64,000 nt of DNA, taken from Bidens hawaiensis. Its lineage: Eukaryota > Streptophyta > Magnoliopsida > Asterales > Asteraceae. Position 1 is the stretch's first letter, and every line of letters starts with the position of its first letter. The position numbers and the translations under genes were made by a program. The notes beneath the pieces were generated by a model, which did not search any database, had not been told where the DNA came from, and saw only the letters and a program-made list of their open reading frames with translations. Below are positions 45,931 through 57,190 of this stretch, piece by piece. The stretch spans positions 992,001 through 1,056,000 of the forward strand of contig JAIQDT010000232.1 in assembly GCA_021521415.1 (NCBI GenBank). The letters run 5' to 3'.

Positions 45931-48696
45931 TGTGACAATCGTCAATTTCAGGTTAACTCCGTTAACTCAACTCCGTCAATTCAAACTTTAGATCACTGAA
46001 TCTATAACGCACACCTCATTACATTTAAACTAGGGTTTAAATGACGCTTGACACTTACTACATGTGTAGTCTTTCGGGAATTGCACCGAAACGCAAACGA
46101 GTTGACGCAAACGATTAGTGAATAAACAAAAAACGTCAAAACAATAATTATGTGATAATTATGTGTTAGACATATGTGTTACTTGATTATGTTATGTGGA
46201 ATGCTAAACAAGAAACAAGAACCCAATTAATTAAGCTAGAGATGTAACATTTGGAAGTTTAGGGACTAAAGTGTAACATGTTATTATTATTAATATTATA
46301 AAACCCTAACCTCTCCTCCCTCTCCCTCTTCCCAAAACCGACGGCCAACCCCCCCCCCCCCTCCTCACAATCGGTTCACACACACACACATACCTCTTGG
46401 ATTTTGATCTTGTCTTTCACAATTGAAGCATCCTATATCCGTTTCTAGCCATCTACTACCTTCCTATTGCTTGTATTGGTGCTTTTGAAGGTATAAATTA
46501 CAAACCCTAGGTCCGATTTTTCCTATGTATGGTGTTCATATGATTGTTGTTGATTTGATGGTGTATTGATGATGATTTGATAACTAGTTTTGACATTATT
46601 GCATGTTAATTGTTGTGTCTTTGAGTTTGAGATCAAATAAAACCCTAACTATGTATGTATGGTGTAATTGATATGCATGGATAGTAGTTATGGTGTCTAG
46701 AATGTCATATGAATGATTTGTGGTCCATAGATAGTTAAATTTTTGAGTTTGGATGCAAACAGTTTCTGGACAGATTGTGTTGTTAATGTTTGATTGACTG
46801 TAACGGGGTGTAAAATTGAAAATTTATTGAAATAATTGATACTAAAGTAAACTAGGTTGAGTCTAATTTCTAAAGAATATAAATTTAAAATTTTTGGACG
46901 TGTAAAAGTTAACTTTTATGATTTTACAAAAACGTTGTGCAAAGCTGAGTTGTTAGACCTGCTGTTAGATTGTTTTGTAAATGTTATATCTCATGAACTA
47001 CGAGACCAATTGGGTTAGTTCCACTTCTGAAAGTTGACTTGTTGAGTTAGGAACCTAACCCAAGTGGTCTTGCATTTATTTGATTTTTCTTTAATGGGAA
47101 TTTCAAATAACATTCTGTTGCGCATGAATTTGACTGTTATGAGTTTGCTGTAATGATTTGATTATTGTGAGAAACCTATGTGGAATAAAAATATAATAAA
47201 ATATGTTCTGGAAACCTAGGACATATATGCTTTTGTGATGATTTTTGGTAAATTAATTGTGATGCTATGATTGGTGGGATAGACTAGTTTTTCAAGTAGA
47301 AATTCTGTCGTTAAGAAACTAGTTGCTGAATTTTGTGAAAGTTGCAAGAAACAACGTGATTGCTAATTTATTATCGTTTTTTGACCAAATTGCCCTTGAG
47401 GGGAATGATTGCTAATTAATTGTCGTGTTTTGACCAAATTGCCCTTGAGGGGAATGATTGCTAATTAATTTTCGTGTTTTGACCAAATTGCCCTTGAGGG
47501 GAATGATTGCTAATTAATTGTCGTTTTTTGACCAAAATGCCCTTGCGGGGAATAGTTGCTAATTGATTGTCATGATTTGACCAAATTGCCCTCGTGGGGA
47601 ATAATTGCTAGTTAATTGTTATGTGTTGACCAAATTGCTCTTACGGGGAGTAATTGCTAGTGATGTACATTATGAATACATGACACGTAAATAATTGCTC
47701 ACACATGTAACATATCACAAATACACTTGTTAAAGTCACACACGATTCACAAACGAAACACGAAACATGTTGTGTGCATAGGTATTATGTGCCGGGTCTA
47801 GAGACTCGATAATATTCCGACACTTAGAAAAATCTCTTTGTTGTTTTAGAACGCTAGAGAGAGTTTTTCTGTGACACGCATCTTGGTGATTATTTTGGGA
47901 ATACTTCGCAAACAGTGAGTTCACTTACCCCTTTTAAACTATTTTCAAACGCTTTTCACTTGGGGGAGAACATACTCCGAAAACGCATTTAAGATTTTGT
48001 TAATATAGATTATATATCACTTGTAAAGACTAAGTGGCAAATGCGATAACTAAAGTCCTTCATTCACATCGAACCGTTTAATATTGGATAATAGCGAGTC
48101 ATTGTTAAGTAGTACTACTGGGTTTGATAAACCCCACCCAACGCTAAACTCGACTGGAGGTCTAGTGGGTGTAATCTTGGCTAAACACATAACATGGTCG
48201 GGATAGACTTGGTGGCAAGGCAAATGATAAACAGTCAGCTTCGGTGTCGAACACTTAGTAATACTTGTTTTATAGGCTAGCTACCTATAGATATATAATT
48301 GACATAACACTATCTGGTAACGCTTAACGCAAAACGCTGAACGCAAACGCTAACGCTTTATTTTATTTGAACTCGTGAACTCACCAACCCTGTGTTGACA
48401 CTTTTAGTATGTTATTCTCTAGTAGCCGAGGCGGGCGCGCGGTTTAGGATCATGCATTGCTTGAAACACTTTTAATTATGCAAACTTATTTTAAACTGTT
48501 ATCATTGGGTTTTAAGTCGTCCTGCGTGACGCAACATTGGTGTCTATGGTATTACGCTTCCGCATTTAATTACTCGTAAACGTTTTCATGGTTTTAAAAC
48601 TTTGTTTTATGGTTTGATTATAACTAATGATTCCGATCCTGTTAGTTCACACCCTTTGACGGTAAAACTCCGTTAGTGGATTTTGAGGGTGTGACA
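45931..48696 (+). mobile_element. full LTR of the nested gypsy (2766 bp)
   Basis: TGTGACAATCG to GAGGGTGTGACA, followed 3 bp later by a primer site. It therefore acts as 3' LTR for the pol to its left and 5' LTR for the gag to its right. A 49-bp minisatellite lies inside. TATA-like region at about 46293. Confidence 0.9.
47358..47660. repeat. 49-bp minisatellite, about six copies, in the LTR
   Basis: The unit contains gattgctaattaattgtcg and gaccaaattgcccttgagg. The first three units are nearly identical and later ones increasingly diverged, suggesting expansion from one side. Confidence 0.9.
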
Positions 48697-48699
48697 GAT

Positions 48700-48712
48700 T
48701 GGTATCAGAGCC
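48700..48712 (+). other. primer binding site following the gypsy LTR
   Basis: tggtatcagagcc, the initiator-methionine tRNA type site, three bases after the LTR end. Confidence 0.9.
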
Positions 48713-48812
48713 AGGTTATAGCGAACTAGAAGCTGCATGCATACTAGACTATAACCGCGATGACCCATTAGTTATAATGATACGCACTGCATATGTTTCT
48801 GTAGTCTTTGTA

Positions 48813-48930
48813 ATCTTATCTCTTTACCTCTTTCACTCATACGCGCGCATACACGGCTTACCTGTAGGGATGTCAACGCCACCCTCATCATCTTATCTCT
48901 TTACCTCTTTCACTCATACGCGCGCATACA
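48813..48930. repeat. 40-bp direct repeat in gypsy leader
   Basis: atcttatctctttacctctt plus the following 'tcactcatacgcgcgcatac' occurs at 48813 and again at 48890 (offset 77 bp), essentially identical. It makes the short ORF 48699-48989 look longer than it is. Confidence 0.85.
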
Positions 48931-49030
48931 AGTTCCCCCATTACAACCCCCGAACCATCCTGCTTACCCCAACACCCTACCACCCATAACCGAACCTGTA
49001 GAGTGAGTTCTCGCAGCTGTTGTTTCATGC

Positions 49031-49474
49031 TTGGAGCGTGACGTGGGTTACATGCGCTATACGAGAGCTAACGTTTCCGGACTGTTAAAGGAAGGAATGG
49101 AAACTAAGGAGGAAATTGCCCGCATGACAGCGGCCATGAAGGAAAGGCAAGAGGCTAGTGATCAACAGATGAAGATTATGAGAAAGATGCAAGCCGAGAT
49201 GATAGACTTGCAAGAGCAACTTCAAGTAGCACGGACCCGAACCGAGATAGCTTTAGAGCGTTGCGATGTCTTACAAATGCAAATTGCTCAGAACGCAGCC
49301 GAACCTGAGGCAGAGCCTGAGGCAGAGCCTGAAGAGGAACCTGAAGAAGATCCCGAAGAGGAGCCTGAGGAGGATCCCGAGGAAGATACCGAGGAGGAAC
49401 CTGAAGAAGAACCGGAGGAAGAACCGGCTGAGGAGGAGGCACACTCAGAGGTGTCCTCAGATGATGACGTCTAG
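49031..49474 (+). CDS. acidic coiled-coil ORF ahead of gag, 147 aa
   Basis: The ATG at 49031 opens a 147-codon frame without lesions. Residues about 20-90 are a heptad-type coiled coil (EEIARMTAAMKERQ, MQAEMIDLQEQLQV). Residues about 94-136 are a tract of (E/D)PEE-type repeats, then a Ser/Asp tail. It lies between the primer site and gag, in a different frame from gag, with about 250 bp between them. A 'tgtgattctag' splice-acceptor-like string occurs just before the gag ATG, so it could be joined to gag by splicing. It could also be a separate small protein or the original gag N-terminus. I know no family for it. Confidence 0.55.
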   Translation: MERDVGYMRYTRANVSGLLKEGMETKEEIARMTAAMKERQEASDQQMKIMRKMQAEMIDLQEQLQVARTRTEIALERCDVLQMQIAQNAAEPEAEPEAEPEEEPEEDPEEEPEEDPEEDTEEEPEEEPEEEPAEEEAHSEVSSDDDV

Positions 49475-49724
49475 TGATGATGACACCTAGATGGAGGGGT
49501 TGTCTCCATCCGAACTATTATTTTCTATGATTTTAAGGATTGATTTGAAATACTTTGTAGCGAATACAATGGTTTTAAACATGAATTATTATTTGGATAA
49601 ATATATGGTTGTGATGTGATGTTTGCTTCTTATTTCTTTCTTACCTATCTTTTTATTACGTGTATGGTGTTTTGCATATGAAAGAAAAATTCATGTTTAA
49701 CATTTTATACTGTGATTCTAGGAA

Positions 49725-50183
49725 ATGGCAGGAAGAAACGCTGGACACGGACGTGGTAACATCAACTTGACTGCAGCAGAACTCCAAACTCTGCTGAACG
49801 ACCATGCGGCGGCCGCTCTAGCCGCACATGTTCAGAACCAAGCTGGAGGTCCAATTGGAACGTGTACATTCAAGAATTACCTTGACTGCAAGCCCAGTAC
49901 GTTTAAGGGCACTGAGGGAGCTATAGGCTTCCTGCGTTGGGCTGAGAAGGCCGAATCGGCATTTGAGATGTGTAATTGTCCCCCTGCCAGTAGGGTCAAA
50001 TTTGCTGCTGGAACACTTGAAGATTCTGCCCTCACATGGTGGAATTCGAACGTACAGATTCTTGGATTGGAAATAGCTAACGCGATGAACTGGGAGGAGT
50101 TCAAAAACATGATGCGAGAAGAGTACTGTCCAAGAGAGGAGATTGCAAAGTTGGAGTCAGAATTTTGGTCATTGAAGAGTACT
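49725..50183 (+). pseudogene. gag: nested gypsy gag, 5' part only
   Basis: ATG at 49725, MAGRNAGHGR, then blocks LTAAELQTLLND, FKNYLDCKPSTFKGTEGAIGFLRWAEKAES, TLEDSALTWWNS and MREEYCPREEIAKLE, the typical Ty3/gypsy gag (retrotransposon gag domain). It is cut after about residue 153 (LKSTGP). The remaining 15 codons to the stop at 50231 belong to copia B read on the wrong strand. The zinc knuckle is absent. Confidence 0.9.
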
Positions 50184-53100
50184 GGACCGGCCACTATCAA
50201 CATACCAAAGTCTGATGATATTCCTCCATAGTTGTCCCTGCACAAAACGTGGGATTAGTTAGTTTTTGGTACCCAGTCCATACTTATACTGTGTGACCCT
50301 GATTCGTTTACAATTGTCACGGATTGCCATGACATATCCTTTTGATCATCAAAAATAGATTTTGTTGAAACTTTCGCCGGAGATTTAGGCAACCATCTAT
50401 GTCTGTGTGACTTGGAGTTATATGTACGAATGGTTGGCGTAACCTCCGGTGATTTGGACGTTGGAGGAGACGAATCCGCCCTTTTCTCCTGTTTGGGCTT
50501 AGTCTTAGTATTTATATTAGACTTTGAATTTGAGACATCTTTTCTGACCATTCTTTTGGACCTGGTAGGTTTGGTCTGATGAGTACTAAACCTGCTAGAT
50601 TTGTTTCGATTCCAATCATCGTCAAAGGAACTAGCTAGATACTGCCTGAATCCTTGTCTGTACGCATTACGAGGCACATATGGCATATTCCTTTGATAAA
50701 ATCCGTAGTAGGGAATGTATGGACTATGTGGACAGAGTCTGGCAATATGACCAGGAGTGCCACAGTTAAAACATGTCTTACGTTTTATGAAAAACTCATT
50801 CTGGGCAGCTCCTTGTCTGGACTGGTTGTGTGGACCAGTCTTCTTAGATTTGCAAGAATTCATGTTTCCATTTTTGAACTTATCACCTTGTTTGTCATCA
50901 GAGCATCCCTCCTTAACAAACTTAGGTGCAACATATTTTTCTGATATTTTTGAAATTTTTGAAATTTTGGTTTTATTAGAAACCACATTATTAGAGTTTA
51001 AAATCTCATCCGAATCAACCACACAAGAATCCTTGCTCTTTAAAACATAACCCACACAAACAGTCAGAATAACATAATTCAAAACAGGAAGTTCTAAAGA
51101 AACATTAGAAACAAAATTATTATCAAAATCAAAGCTAGGGTCGTCATCCTCATCAGTCCACTCCTTCACAATTACTTTTTCTGCACATGAGGTAGACACA
51201 TTAGAATCGTTCATACTAGAAGTAGATGGACCAGCATTTGCAGAGCCGGTCCCCTCACCCTTATCTTGTTTACCATACTTCAAGTCCTTTATCTTTTCTT
51301 CCTGTTCTTTGGTAACAGAAGTAGGGACATAATTGTGGTTGTATGGTGGGGGAACTTGACTGAATCCTATCCCCTCACCTTCATTTTCTTTCCACCACAG
51401 TTGATTTTCAATCATTGAGTTGACAACTGTTCTGGAGCCATCGAATTTTTTAAAATTCTGCCTTTTCAATCTTGCTAGTTAGATTTAAAATTTCTGACTT
51501 GAAGGCCTCCAATTTAGCAGTCAACTCAGCGATTTCTTGTTTAGCATCAAGATAGTGACAGATTTTTATGCTAAAATCAGACTTAAGTTTTTTATTGTCT
51601 TTGTTAAGAGATTTTATTTTGTCTAGAAAACCCTTTTCATTTTTCTTAAATTTAAAATTCTCTGATTTTTTTCTTTCCATATCTCTACTTAGACTGTCAT
51701 TGTGATGTTTATACATTTCTATTTTTTCACCACAATTTAAAGAACATGGTTGAAAATGTACCTGAGATGAATCCGGAGAAGTGAACGCCATGTATGCAAA
51801 CTAGAGCTCCTTGATCTTCTCCTCAGCAGTGTTTTCCTCTTCAGTGTCTTCAATTGTTGCGAAATTTGCAGTTTGATTTCCAATGTTAAGCGCAGCCATC
51901 TGACCTTCCCACAAGAACATTTGAGCAACCATACCTCTTTCACCATATCCAGAACTGCCTCCAACTTCACCCCGAGCATTCCCAACTGGAACCAATGCAT
52001 TTTCCGTATTTCCATCCTTAGCTAGATTAGTGCATTCACGAGCAAAATGACCCGGCTCGTGACAGTTGTAGCATCTGAGGGTCTCTTTGTTAAAACCCAC
52101 CTTTTGGTTATTAGGCATGTTCCAATTATTTCTACCCGTCCTCTTAGTAAACTTTTTTGCATGAAAAACTGCCATGGCAATTTGCCACGAGATGTCCATT
52201 TCTTCAACATCATCGGGATGAATCTGATCTAGTTAAGCAGTAACCACCGGTTGAACCAAGTCTCCGTCCAGAAAGGCATGATAACAATTCATAAATCCCG
52301 CCATTAGAGCGATATTCTCTTGAGTTTCTTTAGGTATAGTGGGAATCTGGCTGGAGTTTAAACTGGGAGTGGTTTTACCAGAATCATTTGTAGACTAACC
52401 AGATTTGGTGAAAAATACTGGAGCTGGATTAGGTGAATTAGATGATGATGATTGACCGAGGGTGGATGAAAACATCTGGAAGTTTCCTTGTGGTGGTTGT
52501 TGAGTGGGCTTGAATAGTGGAAAGCTATCTTGAGACATGAGAGCACTGTTAGAAGCAACGTTATATCCAGCAGCACTATAAGAACTAGCATGATTTATTG
52601 CCCGTTGTTTATCATCCATATCACAGGCTTTAATGGTGGCAATCATTTCAGTCATGCTAATTTTGTTAAGATCTTTGGTCTTTTTGATAATTGCAACATT
52701 CATGTCCCAATTTTTTGGTAGAGAGTTTACTTACTTGTTGTTAATTTCTAAGGTTTGCAATTCTCATTTCAGTTACAATGGATATAAACTTTTGAAGTTG
52801 AGATTCCAATGTCTCTCCCAGAACATGATTGAACATATTAAACTTTTGTCGCAACAAATCTTGGTGACTTCTCTTCATATCCTCATTTCCCTCATAAACT
52901 TCTATTAGTGCAGCCCACAACTCCTTAGTTGATTGTAGTTCTCTAAACTGAAGGGCAATATTGGGTGAGAGTGCCATAGTTAGAGTTGAAATAGCTTTCT
53001 CATCTTCTTCAACTTTTGCAAAGTCATCATTATCATATAGAGCAACTGGTTTCACAAGAACCTCGGTTGAACCATCCCTTTGATAGGTGATCCTTTGAGG

Positions 53101-53289
53101 TCCCCTCACAATGCTTTTCCAAATTTTTGAATCTTTCATCTTGGCATAGTGTTCGAAACGGAATTTCCATTCACTGAACCCCTCATGGGACAATAAGCGG
53201 GGTATACGAGTAGCTGTGCCCATGATGGAATCATGTTCTTCGTGAAGTGACGAGTTGATGGAGCTGCTGCCATTAGTTAACTGGGTCAT
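50184..53289 (-). pseudogene. gag: copia B gag and first codons of protease
   Basis: The minus-strand ATG at 53289 opens MTQLTNGSSS. Capsid-like blocks include GFSEWKFRFEHYAKMKD, STLTMALSPNIALQF and LRQKFNMFNHVLG (53289-52741). After a break come 52703-52395 (Asn/Ser/Gln-rich), DISWQIAMAVFHAKKF and the first zinc knuckle CYNC...H...C (about 52077-52036), a Lys/Glu coiled coil (51791-51450), and a second knuckle CFNC...H...C (about 50777-50736). The 51469-50255 frame ends DMSWQSVTIVNESG... with a stop. After a stop the strand still reads WYVDSG (about 50205-50188), the protease active site, and ends at the gypsy junction. Two knuckles and the coiled coil are the same as in copia D. Confidence 0.85.
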
Positions 53290-53863
53290 TTTAATTTAAA
53301 TCCAAATAAGATTAAGTCCAGTTAGAATTTTAAGTCCGGTTAAAAATCGAAGTCCAAGACAAAAGGGCCCAACACAGTAGACTAGGCAGAGAGTATGATG
53401 AAACACGTTGACCGAGAACTAGAGTGTTGACCAATTCTTTGACCGAGAACTCAGGTATTGACCAAAGATTGACCGAAAACTCAATTTGTTGACCAATTGC
53501 TCTGACCGAGAACATGAATTGGCTGAGAACTACAAGAAGCCGAGAACAAGCAGTCACCGAAAACAATCTTCAGCTGAAAACAAGCAGTCAGCGAAAACAA
53601 TCCTCAACCCGAGAACTAATGGTTATCAAGAACTACATAGGCCGAATACCAAAAGAAATCTTCAACTAGCTTGTAACAAACTTCCAAATATATGGGATTT
53701 GATTTTAATTCCAGATCAAGGTCAATCTTTGCTTAAAAACAACTCAGTCTTCTTCTCCGATCAGATTCTCGCCGGAAAACACATTATAACCTTGTAAATG
53801 ATATTCATGAATCGTTGTTATCACAATAGCGAGCCTGAAAAGGTCTAAGGATCTTATACCAAT
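53290..53863 (-). other. copia B leader with reiterated 'gttctcggtc' words and primer site
   Basis: On the minus strand the LTR ends TTACA and is followed by 'attggtataagatcc', an imperfect initiator-tRNA type primer site. About ten copies of gttctcggtcaa (plus strand gaccgagaac) occur between 53400 and 53625. The plus-strand ORF 53486-53797 is a by-product of these repeats. Confidence 0.7.
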
Positions 53864-54242
53864 TGTAAGTCCCTAATCTGGATCACTACAATATGATATC
53901 AACACAACAAGTATAGGTGCGGAATACCTATACTCGGTGATTCAAGAACACGACTAGGCAAGATAAATTAACACGATGTTGCTTCAAAACACACTTATAT
54001 TATTGAATACGTCGGTTGCTTAAGCACTTAAAATACTTGATCACAAAACTAGGAATGAACAACCTTAACCCTATACATGACAACATCTATATATAGGGAC
54101 AACACCAACTAGCCGGCCCAAACCAACAAAAGCCCACCGAGAACACAAAGGTGTTCTCGGTTTATATACATACTAAACTCAAGCCCAAAATAAACCAAAC
54201 TACATACAAATTAAGCTCAAACCACATAAACTGGACCCAACA
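53864..54242 (-). mobile_element. copia B 5' LTR (379 bp)
   Basis: Minus strand TGTTGGGTCC...GGGACTTACA. TATA box ctatatatag at 54087-54096. Followed on the right by the second aagcc (54243-54247) and resumed copia A gag. Confidence 0.9.
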
Positions 54243-54247
54243 AAGCC

Positions 54248-55305
54248 TAAAATAGACTCCTTAAAACTTCAAAATGATAATTTACTAAAAGAGATTGTTT
54301 CTTTAAAGGACACTTATAGGCAATCCTTAACCACTCAAATGAATTCAAGAGAGAAAATTAAGGCCTTAACTATAAGTAATCATGATCTTAAGGCTGAGTT
54401 ATCAGTTAAAATGACTATCAATGATCAAACGTTTCAAGAAATTTTGAAACATAGATCAAAGATAACCGAGCTTGAAAATGAGGTTCTTGAGTTAAAGAAC
54501 AAATTAGGCAAATTAAGAAATTATTCCTCTTTGCTAAACGAAATAATTGAAGTATCTGGTAAGCAAAAAGATTTAAAGAAAGGAATAGGTTTTGTTGAAA
54601 TTCCACCAGCTTTTCAGAATGATTACAAACCAAATCCTTTTGCTAGAAAAGAAGAGGATGTGATTGTTAAAGAACATGTGATTTCTGAAAAAGCAAAACC
54701 AGTTAAACCTGAAACTGTTAAAGCCCAAACTACAACTCATAACCCTCATGTTTAAAGAAACAAAGTCTTTGTTGAAAATCTTGATATAGTCATCATTGAG
54801 GATGTGTTCGAACCTTAAATAATACACAAGAACAAGAACATTCCAAGTTCTAATCACATACTTTGTGAACCTCATGAATTTGATGTATGGTTCGCACACA
54901 ACTCAGGTGAAACAAGAAAATCATATTAAGATCAAATTAGTGAGAGCAAAGAAACCAGAAAAGCCCAAAATTTCTGATGAGGATTTGTTGCGTTTCATCA
55001 ATCCAAATGTTTCCAAGCCATCTACTGGTCGTGTGTTTAAATTAAAGGGCATAGACATGATGTTCATTGAGAAAGACATTCTAATTAGTATCATTAAACC
55101 GAAACTGATTGAAAGTGTTTTTCACAATGAAACCTCCAAGATTCAAGTTCTTGAATGTCAGTATGCCCAAGCCAAAACATCAGTTTCATCTGACCCTTTG
55201 ACTAAAGCTAAGCAAGTTTTAAAACATGCTAAGAGAGTTCAGTTTGTAAAATCGACTGGAACCGATACTTTGAAAAGTTTTTTAAAAGAAATCGGAGTCA
55301 TCTGA
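54248..55305 (+). pseudogene. gag: copia A gag, part after the copia B insertion
   Basis: Continues the coiled-coil region of gag: KIDSLKLQNDNLLKEIVSLK, then KIKALTISNHDLKAELSVKM and ITELENEVLELKNKLG (54339-54755). After a stop and shift, 54865-55305 continues with KPKISDEDLLRFINPN and SIIKPKLIESVF. Placement of a long coiled coil after the zinc knuckle is the same in copias B and D. Several lesions. Confidence 0.8.
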
Positions 55306-57190
55306 CGATTTAGCTAAGAGTTTTACCAAGACGTGAGTCATTATCATCCTTCTGTGTCATATGTTACTGCTAAATCTCAACACAATCATGTAGACATGCG
55401 AAGCGTTCTCAGAATCTTCACCCATTTGTCAAAGATCAATCAAAACCAGTTCCTTTGATAAAAGAGATTCTTAAATGACCTGTGTCGTATGATGATGATA
55501 CTCACATCATGTTCTCAAACGTGAATCCTCGAAAGGTTGTTCATATGAATGAAACTTATGGTCACGTTAAACCAAAGTTTATTCCAATTGAACCGTTATG
55601 CAAAAATGTGAACTGAAATGTAGTTCAAGCTGCTTATCTAAGACGAAAGTCTAAGAAGCCTGTAACTTATTATCGAGTTGCTGAACAACAGTTGAATCCG
55701 GCTAAGTTAATATTTTCTCAAGAAAACCAAAAGGTGCCCAAGACTAAGGCCTGGGCTACCTTTTTAAACTAATCATTTTCTTTTGTGTGTAGGGTACATC
55801 CAAGACCATTTCTGGTGAAAACTGGATTATGGATAGCGGATGTTCTCGTCATATTACTGGAAATCTCGACCTCTTAACAAATGTGAGAAATATTCAAGGG
55901 GGTTGTGTAGCGTTTGCTAGGATTTCTGGAGATATAATCACACAAGAAGGTGATGTTTCAAATGGGCATATTACTTTTGAAAAAGTCAATTATTGTGACA
56001 AGGTAGACCATAATTTATTGAGTGTATCGCAAATCTGTGACAAGCAAAACACTACAATATTAACAGATAAAGAAAGTCTGATTTTGAAACCGGGTTATGT
56101 GATTCCCGAGGACATAGTTATCATGAGATCACCTCGATCAAATGTTATTTTTGTCTTAAATATGAGCTCTAAAGTATCAACATCTATCGAAATATGTTTT
56201 GTCTCGAAAGCGACCGAGAAATACTCTATTTTATGGCATCGTAGAATGGATCACATTCATGTTCGTAAGATGAACTATCTAATGGAAAATGACCTATTTG
56301 AAGGTGTGTCTTTAAAGAACTTTAAGTTATTCGATCACTATATTGCTTGAAAAAAGGACAAACAGAAGAAAAAGTCGTATCCCTTTAAGTTATTAAATTC
56401 CATTGATACTCCTCTTGAGCGACTTCATATGGATCTTTTTGGTCTAGTGTATCGTGCGAGTATTTCTGGAGATTGGTATTACCTGGTAGTTACTGATGAT
56501 TATTCAAGATACTTATAGGTCTTATTTATGAGTTCGAAAGATCAAACACTGGTTCTTGTTCAAAATTTAATCACTAAGATCGAATCACTATAAAAACCGA
56601 AAGTGAGGAGAATTCGAAGTGACAATTGTACTGAATTTAAAAATACTGTATTATATTTCTTTTGTTTACAAAAGGGAATTCATCGAGATCACATTGCCCC
56701 ATTTGTACCACAACAAAACGGTGTAGCTGAGCGAAACAATAGAACGTTGATTGAAGCTGCTAGAACTATGCTTGTTAATTCAAAGCTTCCTGTCCAATTT
56801 TTGAATGAGGCGGTGAATACTGCTTGTTATACACTCAATCGGGTTCTAACAGTTCAGAGACACAAGAAGACAAGTTATGAGTTGCTGAATAATCGTAAGC
56901 CTAACTTAAAGTACTTGGAACCGTTTGGATGTCCTTGTACGATGTTGAAGAAGGATGTGGATAAGTTTGATGAAAAAGCCATTGAAGGGTAGTTCTTGGG
57001 TTATGCTTCTCCTAAGAAACGAGTATTTAACTTCACGTCTGGTTGTGTGGAGGAATGGTACCATGTGGACTGTCAAAAGTACACCACACCTCCTCATGGA
57101 AAAGGTCCCCACTGGATGTTTGACTATGATGGCATATTTAATTCACTTACTCCAACAACTGGTAATTCCACGGTTTTCAAGTTCAAATGA
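55306..57190 (+). pseudogene. pol: copia A protease and integrase
   Basis: 55306-55820 is degenerate linker. The protease active site WIMDSGCSRHITG begins at 55823. The integrase finger (LWHRRMDHIHVRKM) follows in the same frame, with a stop at about 56348. The core Asp in HMDLFGL (56432), second Asp in IRSDNCTEF (56621) and Glu in GVAERNN (56729) are all present. Nonsense codons fall between them (for example before FLGYASPKK at about 56990). C-terminal blocks: LEPFGCPCTML and FLGYASPKKRVFN. The DDE triad is kept but no continuous frame remains. Confidence 0.85.

Larger units (their letters stand above)
41879..50183 (+). mobile_element. rearranged Tekay-type gypsy element: partial LTR - pol - LTR - gag
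   Basis: 911 bp of LTR (41879-42789) join directly to the protease. Pol runs to 45798; a full LTR of 2766 bp follows (45931-48696), then a primer site, leader, an extra ORF and the first part of gag. The element ends within gag at about 50183, next to the copia B protease. The order cannot arise from a single normal insertion. A tandem of two copies sharing an LTR, followed by deletions, or insertion of a rearranged circular form would explain it. The left flank ccaaa (41874-41878) has no partner on the right. Confidence 0.8.
38952..54242 (-). mobile_element. copia B: minus-strand copia element nested in copia A
   Basis: Two LTRs of exactly 379 bp (53864-54242 and 38952-39330) with aagcc on both sides. 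On the minus strand: LTR, primer site, leader, gag (53289-50184), the first codons of protease, then a rearranged gypsy element, then the extra ORF (41869-39695), polypurine tract and LTR. Integrase, RT and RNaseH are missing at the gypsy junction. The LTRs differ at roughly two dozen positions by eye, so the insertion is not young. Confidence 0.9.

Noticed and set aside
48699..48989. 96-aa ORF at the start of the gypsy leader
   Set aside because: It overlaps the primer binding site and is extended by a 40-bp direct duplication; likely non-coding leader.
49176..49442. Pro/Leu-rich minus-strand ORF
   Set aside because: It is the complement of the (E/D)PEE repeat of the plus-strand ORF.
53486..53797. 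103-aa plus-strand ORF as a gene
   Set aside because: Composed of the complement of the copia B leader words; no coding support.
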